Positions 1-9,862 of a stretch of 43,300 nt of DNA are shown here, piece after piece. The DNA comes from JBFWML01 sp050251635 (lineage in GTDB: Bacteria > Campylobacterota > Campylobacteria > Campylobacterales > SZUA-545), in contig JBFWML010000016.1 of assembly GCA_050251635.1 (NCBI GenBank), positions 1 to 43,300 of the forward strand. Direction: 5' to 3'. The notes below the pieces were generated by a model. It worked only from the letters and a program-made list of their open reading frames with translations. It had not been told where the DNA came from and made no database searches. The number at the start of each line of letters is the position of its first letter. Positions within the stretch are counted from its first letter, which is position 1. The translations under genes were made by a program, and so were the position numbers.

Positions 1-30
1 GGCAAGAAACAACACACAAAAAAAACGCAT
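1..30 (-). CDS. tolB: TolB N-terminus (partial, cut by left edge)
   Basis: Only ten codons lie inside the window, read leftwards from an ATG at 30-28: MRFFCVLFLA, the beginning of a typical Sec signal peptide. An AGGAG ribosome site lies just upstream of the ATG. The gene follows tolQ, tolR and a tolA-like gene, and in Campylobacterota tolB is the expected next gene, encoding the periplasmic beta-propeller partner of Pal. The identification rests on position and the signal-like start; the body of the protein is not visible. Confidence 0.6.
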   Translation of the reverse strand, partial: MRFFCVLFLA

Positions 31-82
31 ACTACTCCTTTTCGAATAATCTCTCATCTAACTTCATGTTTTTTGGCGGCGG

Positions 83-760
83 CTAAACGCCCTGGGCTTT
101 GATTTTTTCAAGGGCAGCCGTGAGCCGATCGACAAAGGGTTGATCGCCCTGAACGGTTTGAATCTCATATTCAATGCCGCCGCGCGCAAAAATACGCAAT
201 TGAATTTGCGCCATTTTACCCAAATCGGAATGTCCAGGGTGCCAAGCCGACGCAAGGCGCTTGTGCACATCCGAAAGATATCGGTCGCGCAAGGCGGCCT
301 CCGATACCACAGCAGTCGCGCTGGACTCAGCAGCGGCAGATGCGGCGGTCTGAACCTGGGCGTGGGCCTGAAGCTCCAAAGCCTTCTTGGGCAGCCTGGA
401 AGCTTGTCCGACCTCCCCCGACAGCTCGATTTTGGGTGCTAACGCCACCTGAGGCGCGGGACGGCTTTTTTTTGCCAGCAGATCATCGCGGCTTAGGGTG
501 GCGTTGATCTCCCCGAAAATGTCTTTGACGCCCAACGGAGTTCCCGTCTGCGCAACCGCAGCAGGCTCCTCCTGACTGACCTTGGGCTCCAAAAGTACGG
601 GCATCTCCAGCGAAACGGTGATCTCTTCGACGGCGATCGCGCGGATGACCGGTTTTTGAAAGTGCATGAAAGCGATGAGGGTAAAAAACAAAAGGGCGCA
701 AAGCCCCAAGGAGAGCGCGCCGGAAAAGTAAAACCAGCCGGACTCCGGGGTGTTAACCAT
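83..760 (-). CDS. tolA: TolA/TonB-like energy-transducing envelope protein
   Basis: A 225-residue protein with one N-terminal membrane segment (about residues 10-32), a long Pro/Ala/Glu/Lys-rich periplasmic stretch (about 50-150) and a compact C-terminal domain (about 155-225) of TonB/TolA type, including the run LASAWHPGHSDLGKMAQIQL. Such proteins carry energy from the TolQ-TolR motor across the periplasm to TolB/Pal during envelope constriction. The ATG start overlaps the end of tolR by 8 bp, which suggests translational coupling. It is shorter than E. coli TolA, as is usual in this phylum. A TonB role is possible, but the neighbouring tolB start favours Tol. Confidence 0.8.
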   Translation of the reverse strand: MVNTPESGWFYFSGALSLGLCALLFFTLIAFMHFQKPVIRAIAVEEITVSLEMPVLLEPKVSQEEPAAVAQTGTPLGVKDIFGEINATLSRDDLLAKKSRPAPQVALAPKIELSGEVGQASRLPKKALELQAHAQVQTAASAAAESSATAVVSEAALRDRYLSDVHKRLASAWHPGHSDLGKMAQIQLRIFARGGIEYEIQTVQGDQPFVDRLTAALEKIKAQGV

Positions 761-1145
761 CGCTCACCAGTGAGATCTGGGTAAAACGGGCGGCTTTGAC
801 ACTTTTGAGCACAAACATGATGTCGCGGTAGCTCAAGGCGCCGTCAGCACGGATTAAAACCTTATGGCTGCGCTCGGGAAACTGGTTTGCATAGAGTAGA
901 AAGCTGTCGGCAAAAGATTCGAATTCGTACTGTTGTTTGCCGACCCAAACATTCCGTTCGGCATCCACACGGATCTCTATGGATGCGTTCTCACCCAACG
1001 GTGTCTGTTTGGAGCCTGTCGGAACAGTGATGGGCTCCTCAAAAAGCATGACCGGGGTGGTCAGCATTAAAATCGCCACCAAAACCAGCATCACGTCCAC
1101 CAGCGGCGTGACGTTGAGCTCCGGCTTTTCGTCCCAGTTCATCAT
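753..1145 (-). CDS. tolR: TolR/ExbD family proton-channel subunit
   Basis: A 130-residue protein with the family layout: a short cytoplasmic N-terminus, one membrane helix (about residues 14-35) starting with the conserved LNVTPLVDVMLVLVAILM segment that holds the functional Asp, and a periplasmic ExbD fold. With TolQ it forms the proton-driven motor. It starts at ATG ATG just below tolQ (11 bp gap) and overlaps tolA. The ribosome site is weak, so expression is probably coupled to tolQ. ExbD is the alternative name; the position between tolQ and tolA/tolB supports TolR. Confidence 0.9.
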   Translation of the reverse strand: MMNWDEKPELNVTPLVDVMLVLVAILMLTTPVMLFEEPITVPTGSKQTPLGENASIEIRVDAERNVWVGKQQYEFESFADSFLLYANQFPERSHKVLIRADGALSYRDIMFVLKSVKAARFTQISLVSDG

Positions 1146-1156
1146 GACGCTTAACG

Positions 1157-1711
1157 CTACGCGCGAGCGGCGGCGATATCGATTTGGATTTTCAGGGCGT
1201 TGGCTACCTCATAGGCCTTGCGCTTCAAAACCAGATGGGCCCAATAGGCCGGAACAGCCACCACAATACCCATTGCCGTCACCACCAGCGCTTCGCTGAT
1301 TGCGGGGGCAATGATAGAGAGGGTGACTCCCTCCTTAAAACCGGCAAAGGCCTGCAAAACGCCGACCACCGTACCGAACAGACCGACAAAGGGCGAGGTG
1401 GAGGCGATCGCCGACAAAGTCGTTAGGCCCGAAGTTGATTCTTTAACGGCCGAATCGTAACAGGCTTTCATCAGAGGCGGATTCAGCCCCTTTCGCGCAC
1501 AGGGGTAAAGTGCCGATTGGGTATCCATCTGATCATCGCCGGAAAGCAACGATTGAGCTGAGTCGGTTTCCCGTTTGAGCCAGGCTTTAAGGAAGAAGTA
1601 ACGATAGAGGAAGATCCACGCGATAGCCACCGCGTAGAAAAAAAGCCACACCGTCACCACAAGGGCGACGGTGCTGCCGGAGTCAAACCAACCGATAAAG
1701 GCGTTTGCCAC
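1157..1711 (-). CDS. tolQ: TolQ/ExbB family motor subunit
   Basis: A 184-residue MotA/TolQ/ExbB protein with three membrane segments: near residues 15-37, then a pair at about 100-125 and 145-165. The family signature around LSAIASTSPFVGLFGTVVGV is present before the second helix. It forms the pentameric part of the proton motor with TolR. The start is GTG, 3 bp after atpC ends, without a clear ribosome site, so the tol genes appear to be read from the ATP synthase transcript. The same coupling of atp and exb/tol genes occurs in Campylobacter. Confidence 0.9.
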   Translation of the reverse strand: MANAFIGWFDSGSTVALVVTVWLFFYAVAIAWIFLYRYFFLKAWLKRETDSAQSLLSGDDQMDTQSALYPCARKGLNPPLMKACYDSAVKESTSGLTTLSAIASTSPFVGLFGTVVGVLQAFAGFKEGVTLSIIAPAISEALVVTAMGIVVAVPAYWAHLVLKRKAYEVANALKIQIDIAAARA

Positions 1712-1714
1712 GTT

Positions 1715-2107
1715 TTAGAGCAGGCTTCTAGCCGAAGCTTCGATGCGAGCCTCGACGGTGGAGAGCAGTGTGCGGGAATCCTGTGCGTCGCGCAGCAACT
1801 GCTTCGCCGCATCCAGAGACTTGCCCACTTCGCTCTCGTCGCTACCGCGAATCGCGACTGCGCCGTCTACCAGCACAATGACCTTATTGGCGGCAATTTG
1901 AGCATAGCCCCAGTCGATCGCGATGCTTTCGAGCTTTTCGTCGGACTTGACAATGTCAATAACGCCCGCCGAGAGCAGAGAAACCAGAGAAGCGTGCTCA
2001 GGAAGCACCCCGAACTCGCCCTCCGCGCCCGGCAGGGTGATGCTTTTAACATCCCCCGCAAAAACGCGGCCCATCGGCGTAATGACTTCAAGATTGAGCA
2101 GATTCAT
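1715..2107 (-). CDS. atpC: ATP synthase F1 epsilon subunit
   Basis: A 130-residue protein matching the epsilon subunit: an N-terminal beta-sandwich with LEVITPMGRVFAGDVKSITL and GEFGVLPEHASLVSLL, then a C-terminal helical hairpin. It belongs to the central stalk and regulates ATP hydrolysis. ATG start with AAGGGGG upstream; 9 bp behind atpD. It is the last F1 gene in the cluster and is followed directly by tolQ. Confidence 0.96.
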   Translation of the reverse strand: MNLLNLEVITPMGRVFAGDVKSITLPGAEGEFGVLPEHASLVSLLSAGVIDIVKSDEKLESIAIDWGYAQIAANKVIVLVDGAVAIRGSDESEVGKSLDAAKQLLRDAQDSRTLLSTVEARIEASARSLL

Positions 2108-2116
2108 GAAGCCCCC

Positions 2117-3529
2117 TTACTCTTTGGCCTTGAGCTTCTCAGCCTTTTCCAGTACTTCCTCAATGCCGCCGACCATATAGAAGGCCGCTTCGGGCAGTTC
2201 ATCGTGTTTACCGTCGAGCAGCTCTTTAAAAGCGCGGATGGTGTCCTGCAGGCCGACATATTTACCCGGAGAACCGGTAAACACTTCGGCTACGAAGAAA
2301 GGCTGGGAAAGCAGTCTTTCGATTTTGCGGGCGCGGTAAACGACCAGCTTGTCATCTTCGGACAGTTCGTCCATACCCAAAATGGCGATGATGTCCTGAA
2401 GGTCTTTGTATTTCTGCAAAGTCTTCTGAACGCTGCGAGCTACGCCGTAGTGCTCTTCGCCGATGATTTGCGGGTCAAGCAGACGGCTGGTGGAGCCGAG
2501 GGGATCAACCGCAGGATAGATACCCTTTTCCGCGATGCGGCGATCCAAAACGGTCGTTGCATCAAGGTGGCTAAACACCGAAGCCGGAGCCGGGTCGGTC
2601 AAGTCATCCGCAGGCACGTAAACAGCCTGAACGGAGGTGATCGAACCTTTTTTGGTGGAGGTGATCCGCTCTTGCAGAGCGCCCATCTCGCGGGCCAAGG
2701 TCGGCTGATAGCCCACCGCCGAAGGAATCCGGCCCAAAAGCGCGGACATTTCAGAACCCGCCTGAGCGTAACGGAAGATGTTGTCGATAAACATCAGCAC
2801 GTCCAGACCCATTTCGTCACGGAAGTACTCAGCCATGGTCAAGCCGGTCAACGCGATGCGGCTTCGTGCACCCGGGGGCTCGTTCATCTGACCGTAGCAC
2901 AGGGCTACTTTCTCAAGAACGTTGGACTCTTTCATCTCGTGGTACAGGTCGTTACCTTCGCGGGTACGCTCACCCACACCGGCGAATACGGAGTAGCCGC
3001 TGTATTTGTACGCAACGTTGTGGATCAATTCCATGATGATCACGGTTTTGCCCACGCCCGCGCCGCCGAACAGGCCCACTTTACCGCCTTTGGGGTACGG
3101 AGCAAGCAGGTCGATCACCTTAATGCCGGTTTCGAACATCTCGGTTTTGGTGCCCTGCTCTTCAAAGCTGGGGGGATCGCGGTGGATCGGCCACTTGGCG
3201 GTGGTCTTAACATCGCCCGCTTCGTCGATCGCCTTACCGGTTACGTCAAAGATGCGGCCCAGTACCCCTTCGCCAACGGGAACGGAGATTGCAGCGCCGG
3301 TTGCTACCGCTTTAGCGCCGCGGGTCAAACCGTTGGTGCCGTCCATGGCGATAGTGCGCACGCGCTTGTCGCCCATGTGCATCGCAACTTCACAGACGAG
3401 AATATGTTTCTCGGTGCCTCTTGTAAATTCAATTTCGATTGCTTCGTTGATCTGGGGCAGGTAGTCATCGAATGCGACGTCAACTACCGGACCGGTGATC
3501 TGAATCACTTCGCCAATTTTGCCAGCCAT
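2117..3529 (-). CDS. atpD: ATP synthase F1 beta subunit (catalytic)
   Basis: A 470-residue catalytic subunit, the normal length. The P-loop GGAGVGKTVIIMELIHN is at about residues 148-164, followed by the conserved GERTREGNDLYHEMKES and the segment ALTGLTMAEYFRDE. It hydrolyses or makes ATP in the F1 head. The chosen start is ATG at 3529 (MAGKIGEV), preceded by AAAGGA; an in-frame TTG one codon upstream is less likely. It lies between atpG and atpC. Confidence 0.98.
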   Translation of the reverse strand: MAGKIGEVIQITGPVVDVAFDDYLPQINEAIEIEFTRGTEKHILVCEVAMHMGDKRVRTIAMDGTNGLTRGAKAVATGAAISVPVGEGVLGRIFDVTGKAIDEAGDVKTTAKWPIHRDPPSFEEQGTKTEMFETGIKVIDLLAPYPKGGKVGLFGGAGVGKTVIIMELIHNVAYKYSGYSVFAGVGERTREGNDLYHEMKESNVLEKVALCYGQMNEPPGARSRIALTGLTMAEYFRDEMGLDVLMFIDNIFRYAQAGSEMSALLGRIPSAVGYQPTLAREMGALQERITSTKKGSITSVQAVYVPADDLTDPAPASVFSHLDATTVLDRRIAEKGIYPAVDPLGSTSRLLDPQIIGEEHYGVARSVQKTLQKYKDLQDIIAILGMDELSEDDKLVVYRARKIERLLSQPFFVAEVFTGSPGKYVGLQDTIRAFKELLDGKHDELPEAAFYMVGGIEEVLEKAEKLKAKE

Positions 3530-3542
3530 CAAAGTTCCTTTC

Positions 3543-4433
3543 TTATTTCATTGCTTCCGCGCCGGAGACGATTTCGGAAAGTTCCGTTGTAATCGCTTCC
3601 TGGCGGGCTTTGTTGTACTCAAGCGTCAAGCGGGATGCCAAGTCTTTTGCGTTTTTGGTCGCATTCTCCATCGCCTGCATCCGGGAGCTGTGCTCCGCGG
3701 CCAGCGAGTCGATCAGGGCATAGTAGAGGTTGAACTCCACATACTTTTCGACAAGCGAGTTGAGAATGGTTTCATCATCACCCGGCTCGAATTCGATCAG
3801 CGAACCCTCATTGAGCGGTTCGACACGGCTTAGATCAACCGGCAGAAGTACGATTTCGCGCAACTCCTGTGTGATCATGTTTTTGTAGCCGTTATAAACG
3901 AGCACAACCTGATCGGTCAGCCCCTTCATATAATCGGTCACCGACTTGGCGATATGTTCACGCGCCTGCTCGTAGGAGGGCGCGGAACTGAGGCCAACGG
4001 TCGCGTCATAAAGCTCAACGCGGTTGAACTTAAAAAATTCAACCCCTTTTTTACCAATGCCGCGAAGACGGACTTTTGTCTTGTTTTCGCGGTAATCTTC
4101 AAGCTTTTGACTGACCGCCTTGATGGTGCGGTAGTTAAAACCGCCGCACAAGCCCTTATCGGCCGTTACGAAGATCAGATCGGCTTTTTTCACATCCGCC
4201 GCATCGATCTGCGTAAAAAACCGGCTTTCGATTCCGCCGACGCGGAAGGCCTCGATCTGCCGGGCAATGGTGGAGAGCATCTCGTTAAGCTTCTGGGAAT
4301 AGGCTCTTGACTGGGTTGCGATCTCCTCGGCGCGCTTCAGCTTTACCGTGGAGACCAGCTTCATGGCCCGGGTCGTCTTCTGCGTATTGTTTACGCTTTT
4401 GATACGACGTTTAATATCCTTCAGAGCTGCCAT
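3543..4433 (-). CDS. atpG: ATP synthase F1 gamma subunit
   Basis: A 296-residue central-stalk subunit. The N-terminal coiled-coil start is classic (LKDIKRRIKSVNNTQKTTRA), the mid-domain has TADKGLCGGFN, and the C-terminal helix contains RMQAMENATKNAKDLASRL. It rotates inside the alpha/beta head and couples proton flow to catalysis. ATG start; gaps of 10 bp after atpA and 13 bp before atpD. Confidence 0.97.
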   Translation of the reverse strand: MAALKDIKRRIKSVNNTQKTTRAMKLVSTVKLKRAEEIATQSRAYSQKLNEMLSTIARQIEAFRVGGIESRFFTQIDAADVKKADLIFVTADKGLCGGFNYRTIKAVSQKLEDYRENKTKVRLRGIGKKGVEFFKFNRVELYDATVGLSSAPSYEQAREHIAKSVTDYMKGLTDQVVLVYNGYKNMITQELREIVLLPVDLSRVEPLNEGSLIEFEPGDDETILNSLVEKYVEFNLYYALIDSLAAEHSSRMQAMENATKNAKDLASRLTLEYNKARQEAITTELSEIVSGAEAMK

Positions 4434-4443
4434 CTACTTAACC

Positions 4444-5955
<1,512 letters not shown>

Positions 5956-5983
5956 AAATACTCCTTTCTAGTGATTAAAGTGC

Positions 5984-6517
5984 CTAAAGGCCTCTGAGGA
6001 TATGGCCCAGAATCTGGGACCGGATCTGCGTTTTGGAAAAGTCCACTTCAAGACCCAGGTCGTCAACGGCGACCTTGATCCCTTCGTAGGGCTTTTCGGA
6101 CTGGGCAAGCTCGATCTTGACGCCGAGGCGTTTCGAGAGCGTTGCGGAAAGTTCATCGATGCGTTTTTTATCCAGCGGCTTGCTCGCAAAAACGGTGCCG
6201 TTATAGCAACCCTTTTGAACCGCAATCACCGCGCGCAACTCCTCAGCCACGGCGGGCAGGGAGAGCAGGCGGCCCTTTTCGGCCAGCATCAAAATCAGAT
6301 TGGAGAGCTTGACGGGTTTTTCACTCATGGCCGAAAGAATCAGTTCGCACTTATCCTTCGCATCCACAAGGGGAGATTTGACAATCTCAATAAATTTGCG
6401 GTTGGCATAGAGCAGGCTTGCCTCGTGAAGCAAGGCTGCCATTTTTTCCAGTTCACTGCCGCCTGCGGTTTTAATCAGAGCGGCGGCGTAGCGTTTTGCA
6501 ACAATCTTGTCGTTCAT
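5984..6517 (-). CDS. atpH: ATP synthase delta subunit
   Basis: A 177-residue delta/OSCP-type subunit with an N-terminal helical bundle (starting VAKRYAAALIKTAGG) and a C-terminal part ending in GLEVDFSKTQIRSQILGHIL, the family's closing segment (a 'vDd S...qL..' type tail). It joins the peripheral stalk b/b' to the top of F1. ATG start, 2 bp after the end of atpF, so translation is probably coupled. Confidence 0.92.
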   Translation of the reverse strand: MNDKIVAKRYAAALIKTAGGSELEKMAALLHEASLLYANRKFIEIVKSPLVDAKDKCELILSAMSEKPVKLSNLILMLAEKGRLLSLPAVAEELRAVIAVQKGCYNGTVFASKPLDKKRIDELSATLSKRLGVKIELAQSEKPYEGIKVAVDDLGLEVDFSKTQIRSQILGHILRGL

Positions 6518-6519
6518 AA

Positions 6520-7029
6520 TCAGGCCACCCGTTTCATCATGTTGTCCATAATCAGCTCCTGATCGGAAAGCAGGTCCTCCGCCGCAAGAATATCACCCAT
6601 TGTTTGCGTCACAACAGTGCGAACCATGCGGTTGCCGGAGACAGTCATGGACTCCTCTTTTTGCTTGTGCAGAAGCTTCAAATCCTCTTCGCCGCGCGCC
6701 AAAACGCGATCGGAAAGCATCGAGGCCTCCTGACGGGCTACGGAGATAATCTCTTCGGCTTTAATCTTGGCCTCTTCAAGCTGGCGCAGAGCGGTTTCGC
6801 GGGCCTGCCTGGCCTCCTTAACACGATCCTGCGCACGCTCAAAAGCGGCCGAGATTGCGCTGCTGCGCTGGCCAAAGAAGTTCTTCAGCGTGTTGGCGAA
6901 GAGATAGTAGACCAGTCCCGCAAAGATTGCGAAGTTCACAACCCGCTGAAGAAGGTCAATCTCGCCGCCTTCGGCAGCAAAGGCTGCTGTTGCGCCGAGT
7001 AGATAGAGGGCTAATGATTTCAATTTCAC
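6520..7029 (-). CDS. atpF: ATP synthase F0 b subunit
   Basis: A 169-residue stalk subunit: a hydrophobic N-terminus that looks like a signal or first helix (about residues 5-19), a second membrane segment (about 30-47), then a long charged helix rich in Glu, Lys, Arg and Ala that forms the peripheral stalk. GTG start with AAGGAG seven bases upstream. It pairs with the neighbouring b' gene; having separate b and b' subunits is normal for this phylum. Confidence 0.93.
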   Translation of the reverse strand: MKLKSLALYLLGATAAFAAEGGEIDLLQRVVNFAIFAGLVYYLFANTLKNFFGQRSSAISAAFERAQDRVKEARQARETALRQLEEAKIKAEEIISVARQEASMLSDRVLARGEEDLKLLHKQKEESMTVSGNRMVRTVVTQTMGDILAAEDLLSDQELIMDNMMKRVA

Positions 7030-7039
7030 TCCGGCTCCT

Positions 7040-7465
7040 TTACTTGGCTACGACGAATTTGGCTTTGAGGCTCTCTTTAAAGAGAGGCGCTTTGCCGAGC
7101 AAGGCGTTTCTCAATGCCTCTTCGTCGCCCTGAAGCGTTTTTTCAAACTGCGCCATTTCGACGGCAATTTTTTCGCGCTCGGCGCTCAGACGGTTTTCGA
7201 TCTGGGCTTTTGCGGCGTTGACAGCCTCATCCTTCAAGCGGTGGGCCTCCTGTTTGGCGCGGGCAAGCAACGCGGCGGCTTCATCGCGCAGACGACCGGC
7301 CTCTTCGTTATCCTCATCGGCGCTGCCCTGATCCTTTTGCAAGTGATCCTTGCGGGCGTCGAGGTGACGAAGCATGGGTTGGAAAAAAGTGATGTTGAGA
7401 AAAAGCAGCAGTAAGAAGAAGACGGCTGCGATTGTGCCCATCAACTCCAGGCTGAAATCGATCAT
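7040..7465 (-). CDS. atpF': ATP synthase F0 b' subunit
   Basis: A 141-residue second stalk subunit: one membrane helix at residues 7-28, followed by a heptad-rich charged helix (RHLDARKDHLQKDQGSADED and onward). It forms a heterodimer with b to hold F1 to the membrane ring. ATG start with AGGAG upstream. It is the first atp gene of the cluster; the a and c subunit genes are not in this window, in line with their separate location in other Campylobacterota. Confidence 0.9.
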   Translation of the reverse strand: MIDFSLELMGTIAAVFFLLLLFLNITFFQPMLRHLDARKDHLQKDQGSADEDNEEAGRLRDEAAALLARAKQEAHRLKDEAVNAAKAQIENRLSAEREKIAVEMAQFEKTLQGDEEALRNALLGKAPLFKESLKAKFVVAK

Positions 7466-7492
7466 GCTGGCTCCTGAGACAATTTGTGCGGA

Positions 7493-7501
7493 ATCCTAGC
7501 A
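7493..7501 (-). promoter_or_regulatory. Candidate extended -10 promoter for the atp-tol genes
   Basis: In the 90-bp gap between parB and atpF', the minus strand reads TGCTAGGAT, matching an extended -10 element (TGnTAnnnT). The predicted start of transcription would leave about 20 bases before the atpF' ATG, room for its AGGAG. No -35 element is visible. A small hairpin (7520-7535) lies just upstream. This is a pattern match only. Confidence 0.3.
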
Positions 7502-7555
7502 CACAGAGGCTAAATCTTTCCCGCCCTCAGGCGGGTATCAAAGGGGGAGGAATGG

Positions 7556-8428
7556 TTACTTTTCAATCAGTTCAAGAAAGGCGTCGCAGCGCTCTTGTGA
7601 GTCAAAAGTAAGCACCAGTTGGTTTTTGTGGTGCTTAACCGCGATGCCGCGGGCCTTAAGGGTGACAACGAGATCCTCAAGGTTGACTGCGTCTTTAGAG
7701 GCGGAGGTTTTGACTGCGGGCTTTTCGACGCCCTCGGTCCGGTTATTCTGTTTGAGGCTTTGGAGTAGCGCTTCGGTTTCGCGGACGCTGAGTTTTTGAT
7801 TGACGATGCTATCGACAATCTTTTTTTCCTCACCCTCCTCCATGCCCACCAGCACCTTGCCGTGTCCGTAGCTGATGCGGCTTTCGCGGAGCGCCTGCTT
7901 AGCGTAATCGCCCAATTGAAGCAGCCGGAGCATATTTGTCACATAGGCACGGCTTTTGCCCACCACATCGGAGAGCGCTTCATGGGTCAGATTGTGTTCC
8001 TCGATCAGCTCCTTAAAGGAGTGGGCCAGCTCGATGGGGTTGAGATCTTGGCGTTGGATGTTCTCAATCAGCGCCAACTCGCGCAGCTTGCCATAGGAGA
8101 TGTCGGCCACGATCGCCTTGATCGTCTCCAGACCCGCCATTTTAGAGGCGCGCAGACGGCGTTCACCGGCAATCAGGACGAATTTGCCCTCTTTTTTGAT
8201 GACGACGATCGGCTGCAGGAGCCCGTGCTGCTTGATGGAGTCGGAAAGTTCCTTGAGCGCTTCGGGTTCGAAGTGGGTTCGCGGCTGAAAAGGGTTGGCC
8301 TCGATTTCGGCGATTTCAAGCATCATGACCGCCTCGGTGTTGCCGCGGATGTCGGAGGCGTAGGCCTCTTCAACCTCTTCCAAAATGGCGCCGATGCCGC
8401 GCCCTAAAGTCAAACGTTTAGCGGCCAA
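7556..8428 (-). CDS. parB: Chromosome-partitioning protein ParB
   Basis: A 290-residue ParB/Spo0J protein. The N-terminal CTPase/ParB domain has NPFQPRTHFEPEALKELSDS and GERRLRASKMAGLETIKAIV; a helix-turn-helix region follows (LTHEALSDVVGKSRAYVTNM), then a C-terminal dimerisation domain. It loads at parS sites and works with ParA in origin segregation. Start TTG at 8428 (MAAKRLTLGRG), with AGGAG six bases upstream; it overlaps parA by 11 bp. No parS site was recognised nearby. Confidence 0.95.
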   Translation of the reverse strand: MAAKRLTLGRGIGAILEEVEEAYASDIRGNTEAVMMLEIAEIEANPFQPRTHFEPEALKELSDSIKQHGLLQPIVVIKKEGKFVLIAGERRLRASKMAGLETIKAIVADISYGKLRELALIENIQRQDLNPIELAHSFKELIEEHNLTHEALSDVVGKSRAYVTNMLRLLQLGDYAKQALRESRISYGHGKVLVGMEEGEEKKIVDSIVNQKLSVRETEALLQSLKQNNRTEGVEKPAVKTSASKDAVNLEDLVVTLKARGIAVKHHKNQLVLTFDSQERCDAFLELIEK

Positions 8429-9230
8429 CCTGCGCTCCTGAAAGAATCGCGCCCGCCAAATGCTGGTAGGCGGTCGAACCGCTGGATTTTACGTCGTACA
8501 AAATAACCGGCTTGCCAAAGCTGGGAGACTCGGCCAGCTTGACATTGCGGGGGATATAGATAAACCCTTCATCCGCCTCTTCGGGCTCCGAAGAGGGAAA
8601 AAGCTTGGTTGAAAAGTGTTCTTTCAGATCGGCAAAAACCTGCTTGGAGAGGTTGTTGTTGCTGGTGAACATGGTGGGCAGGAAGCCGCGGATCTGCAAA
8701 CCGGGGTTGATGGTCTTTTTAACCAGCTTGACGGTGTTGAGAAGCTGGGCCAGTCCTTCAAGGGCGAAATACTCGCACTGGATCGGGATAATCACCGAAT
8801 CGGCGGCGCTGAGCGCGTTGATCGTAATCAAACCGAGCGCGGGCGGGGAGTCGAGAATGATGTAGTCGTATTCGTTTTTGATCGACTCGATCTTCTCTTT
8901 GAGTACCAGCTCTTTTTGCTTGTACTTTTTGTCGTAGAACTCTTTTTCCACGCCCACCAGACCGATATTAGAGGGGGCGAGATCCAGACCCGGAATTCCG
9001 GTTTTGAGGATCACTTCGCTCAGCTCTTTGATGCCGATCAGGACATGATAGATGTTGTAATCGTAATCGTTGCGGCGAAAACCGTAGTTGGTGGTCGCGT
9101 TGGCCTGCGGATCGGCATCGATCAGCAGCACCTTTTTTTCCGCAACCGCCAACGAAGCGGCGAGATTGACGGCGGTCGTGGTTTTTCCCACGCCCCCTTT
9201 TTGATTGGCTATCGCTATGATTTCACTCAT
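8418..9230 (-). CDS. parA: Chromosome-partitioning ATPase ParA
   Basis: A 270-residue Soj/ParA ATPase with the deviant Walker A motif KGGVGKTT (residues 11-18), the A' motif VLLIDADPQANATTNYG and Walker B DYIILDSPPALG. It drives ParB-parS movement over the nucleoid. The ATG overlaps the birA stop as ATGA, and the end overlaps the parB start, so birA-parA-parB look translationally chained. Confidence 0.96.
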   Translation of the reverse strand: MSEIIAIANQKGGVGKTTTAVNLAASLAVAEKKVLLIDADPQANATTNYGFRRNDYDYNIYHVLIGIKELSEVILKTGIPGLDLAPSNIGLVGVEKEFYDKKYKQKELVLKEKIESIKNEYDYIILDSPPALGLITINALSAADSVIIPIQCEYFALEGLAQLLNTVKLVKKTINPGLQIRGFLPTMFTSNNNLSKQVFADLKEHFSTKLFPSSEPEEADEGFIYIPRNVKLAESPSFGKPVILYDVKSSGSTAYQHLAGAILSGAQVGR

Positions 9231-9862
9231 CGCTCGCTAAACACCCTTTCTGACCCGATCAGGACTGAACCGTCCCGATCCAAAATAGCCTCTTTCAACG
9301 AGGCACGTTGTCCGTTAACATGGACAAAATAGTCACGACTTCGTTCAAATTCTACCCCAAAGCGGCTAAAGATTCTCCCCCAGCTTTCGCCCGCCTCAAG
9401 CCTCTTGAAATAAAGCTTCAGTAAAGCTTCCGCATCGATCGCAATCTCCACTTCGCCATACTCGGGCGCGGGGCTTTTCAGGTTGAGTCCGATGCCGCAC
9501 AAAAGACGCCGCCCAAAGAGCTGCGTCATCACACCGCCAATCTTTTTCTGCCCCAGATACAGATCGTTGGGCCACTTCATCCACGCCCCGGAGCCCATCT
9601 GCCCAAGAGCCTCCCTTAAGAGAAATCCAAAATAGATTGAAGCCGACTGCAAGGGCAGATCGCCGGGCAGATCGCTCTGAGCCAGCGCGAAAGAAAAGGC
9701 CAAGTTGCCGGGTCTGCCCATCCAACGGTTGGCGCGGCTGCCGATGCCACCGGTTTGATCCAGCGTTGCCACCGCGATCGGCGGCGTCAGTTCGCCGTTT
9801 TTGAGCGCACCGCTTAGATAAAGCTGGGTCGAATCGACCCGATCAAGCCAGCGCGTCTCCAC
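9227..9862 (-). CDS. birA: Biotin-[acetyl-CoA-carboxylase] ligase
   Basis: A 211-residue biotin-protein ligase that attaches biotin to acetyl-CoA carboxylase. The catalytic core is recognisable: the DSTQ start segment, DQTGGIGSRANRWMGRPGN (equivalent to the GRGRRGR biotinyl-AMP loop) and WMKWPNDLYLGQKKIGGVM. There is no N-terminal DNA-binding domain, so it is the enzyme-only form rather than a repressor. GTG start with AAAGG upstream; its first 20 bp overlap the fmt end. Confidence 0.93.
   Translation of the reverse strand: METRWLDRVDSTQLYLSGALKNGELTPPIAVATLDQTGGIGSRANRWMGRPGNLAFSFALAQSDLPGDLPLQSASIYFGFLLREALGQMGSGAWMKWPNDLYLGQKKIGGVMTQLFGRRLLCGIGLNLKSPAPEYGEVEIAIDAEALLKLYFKRLEAGESWGRIFSRFGVEFERSRDYFVHVNGQRASLKEAILDRDGSVLIGSERVFSER

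Noticed and set aside
1898..3592. Open frame of 564 codons on the plus strand
   Set aside because: It lies antisense to atpD, whose identity is certain. It has no family match by eye and no ribosome site. It results from GC-rich codon bias that removes stop codons from the opposite frame.
7520..7535. Hairpin CCCGCC/GGCGGG between parB and atpF' as a terminator
   Set aside because: The stem is good but no U-tract follows on either strand; it may be a minor RNA structure only.
7556..9230. parS sites or a replication origin near parA-parB
   Set aside because: No TGTTTCACGTGAAACA-like palindrome, DnaA-box cluster or AT-rich unwinding region was seen.
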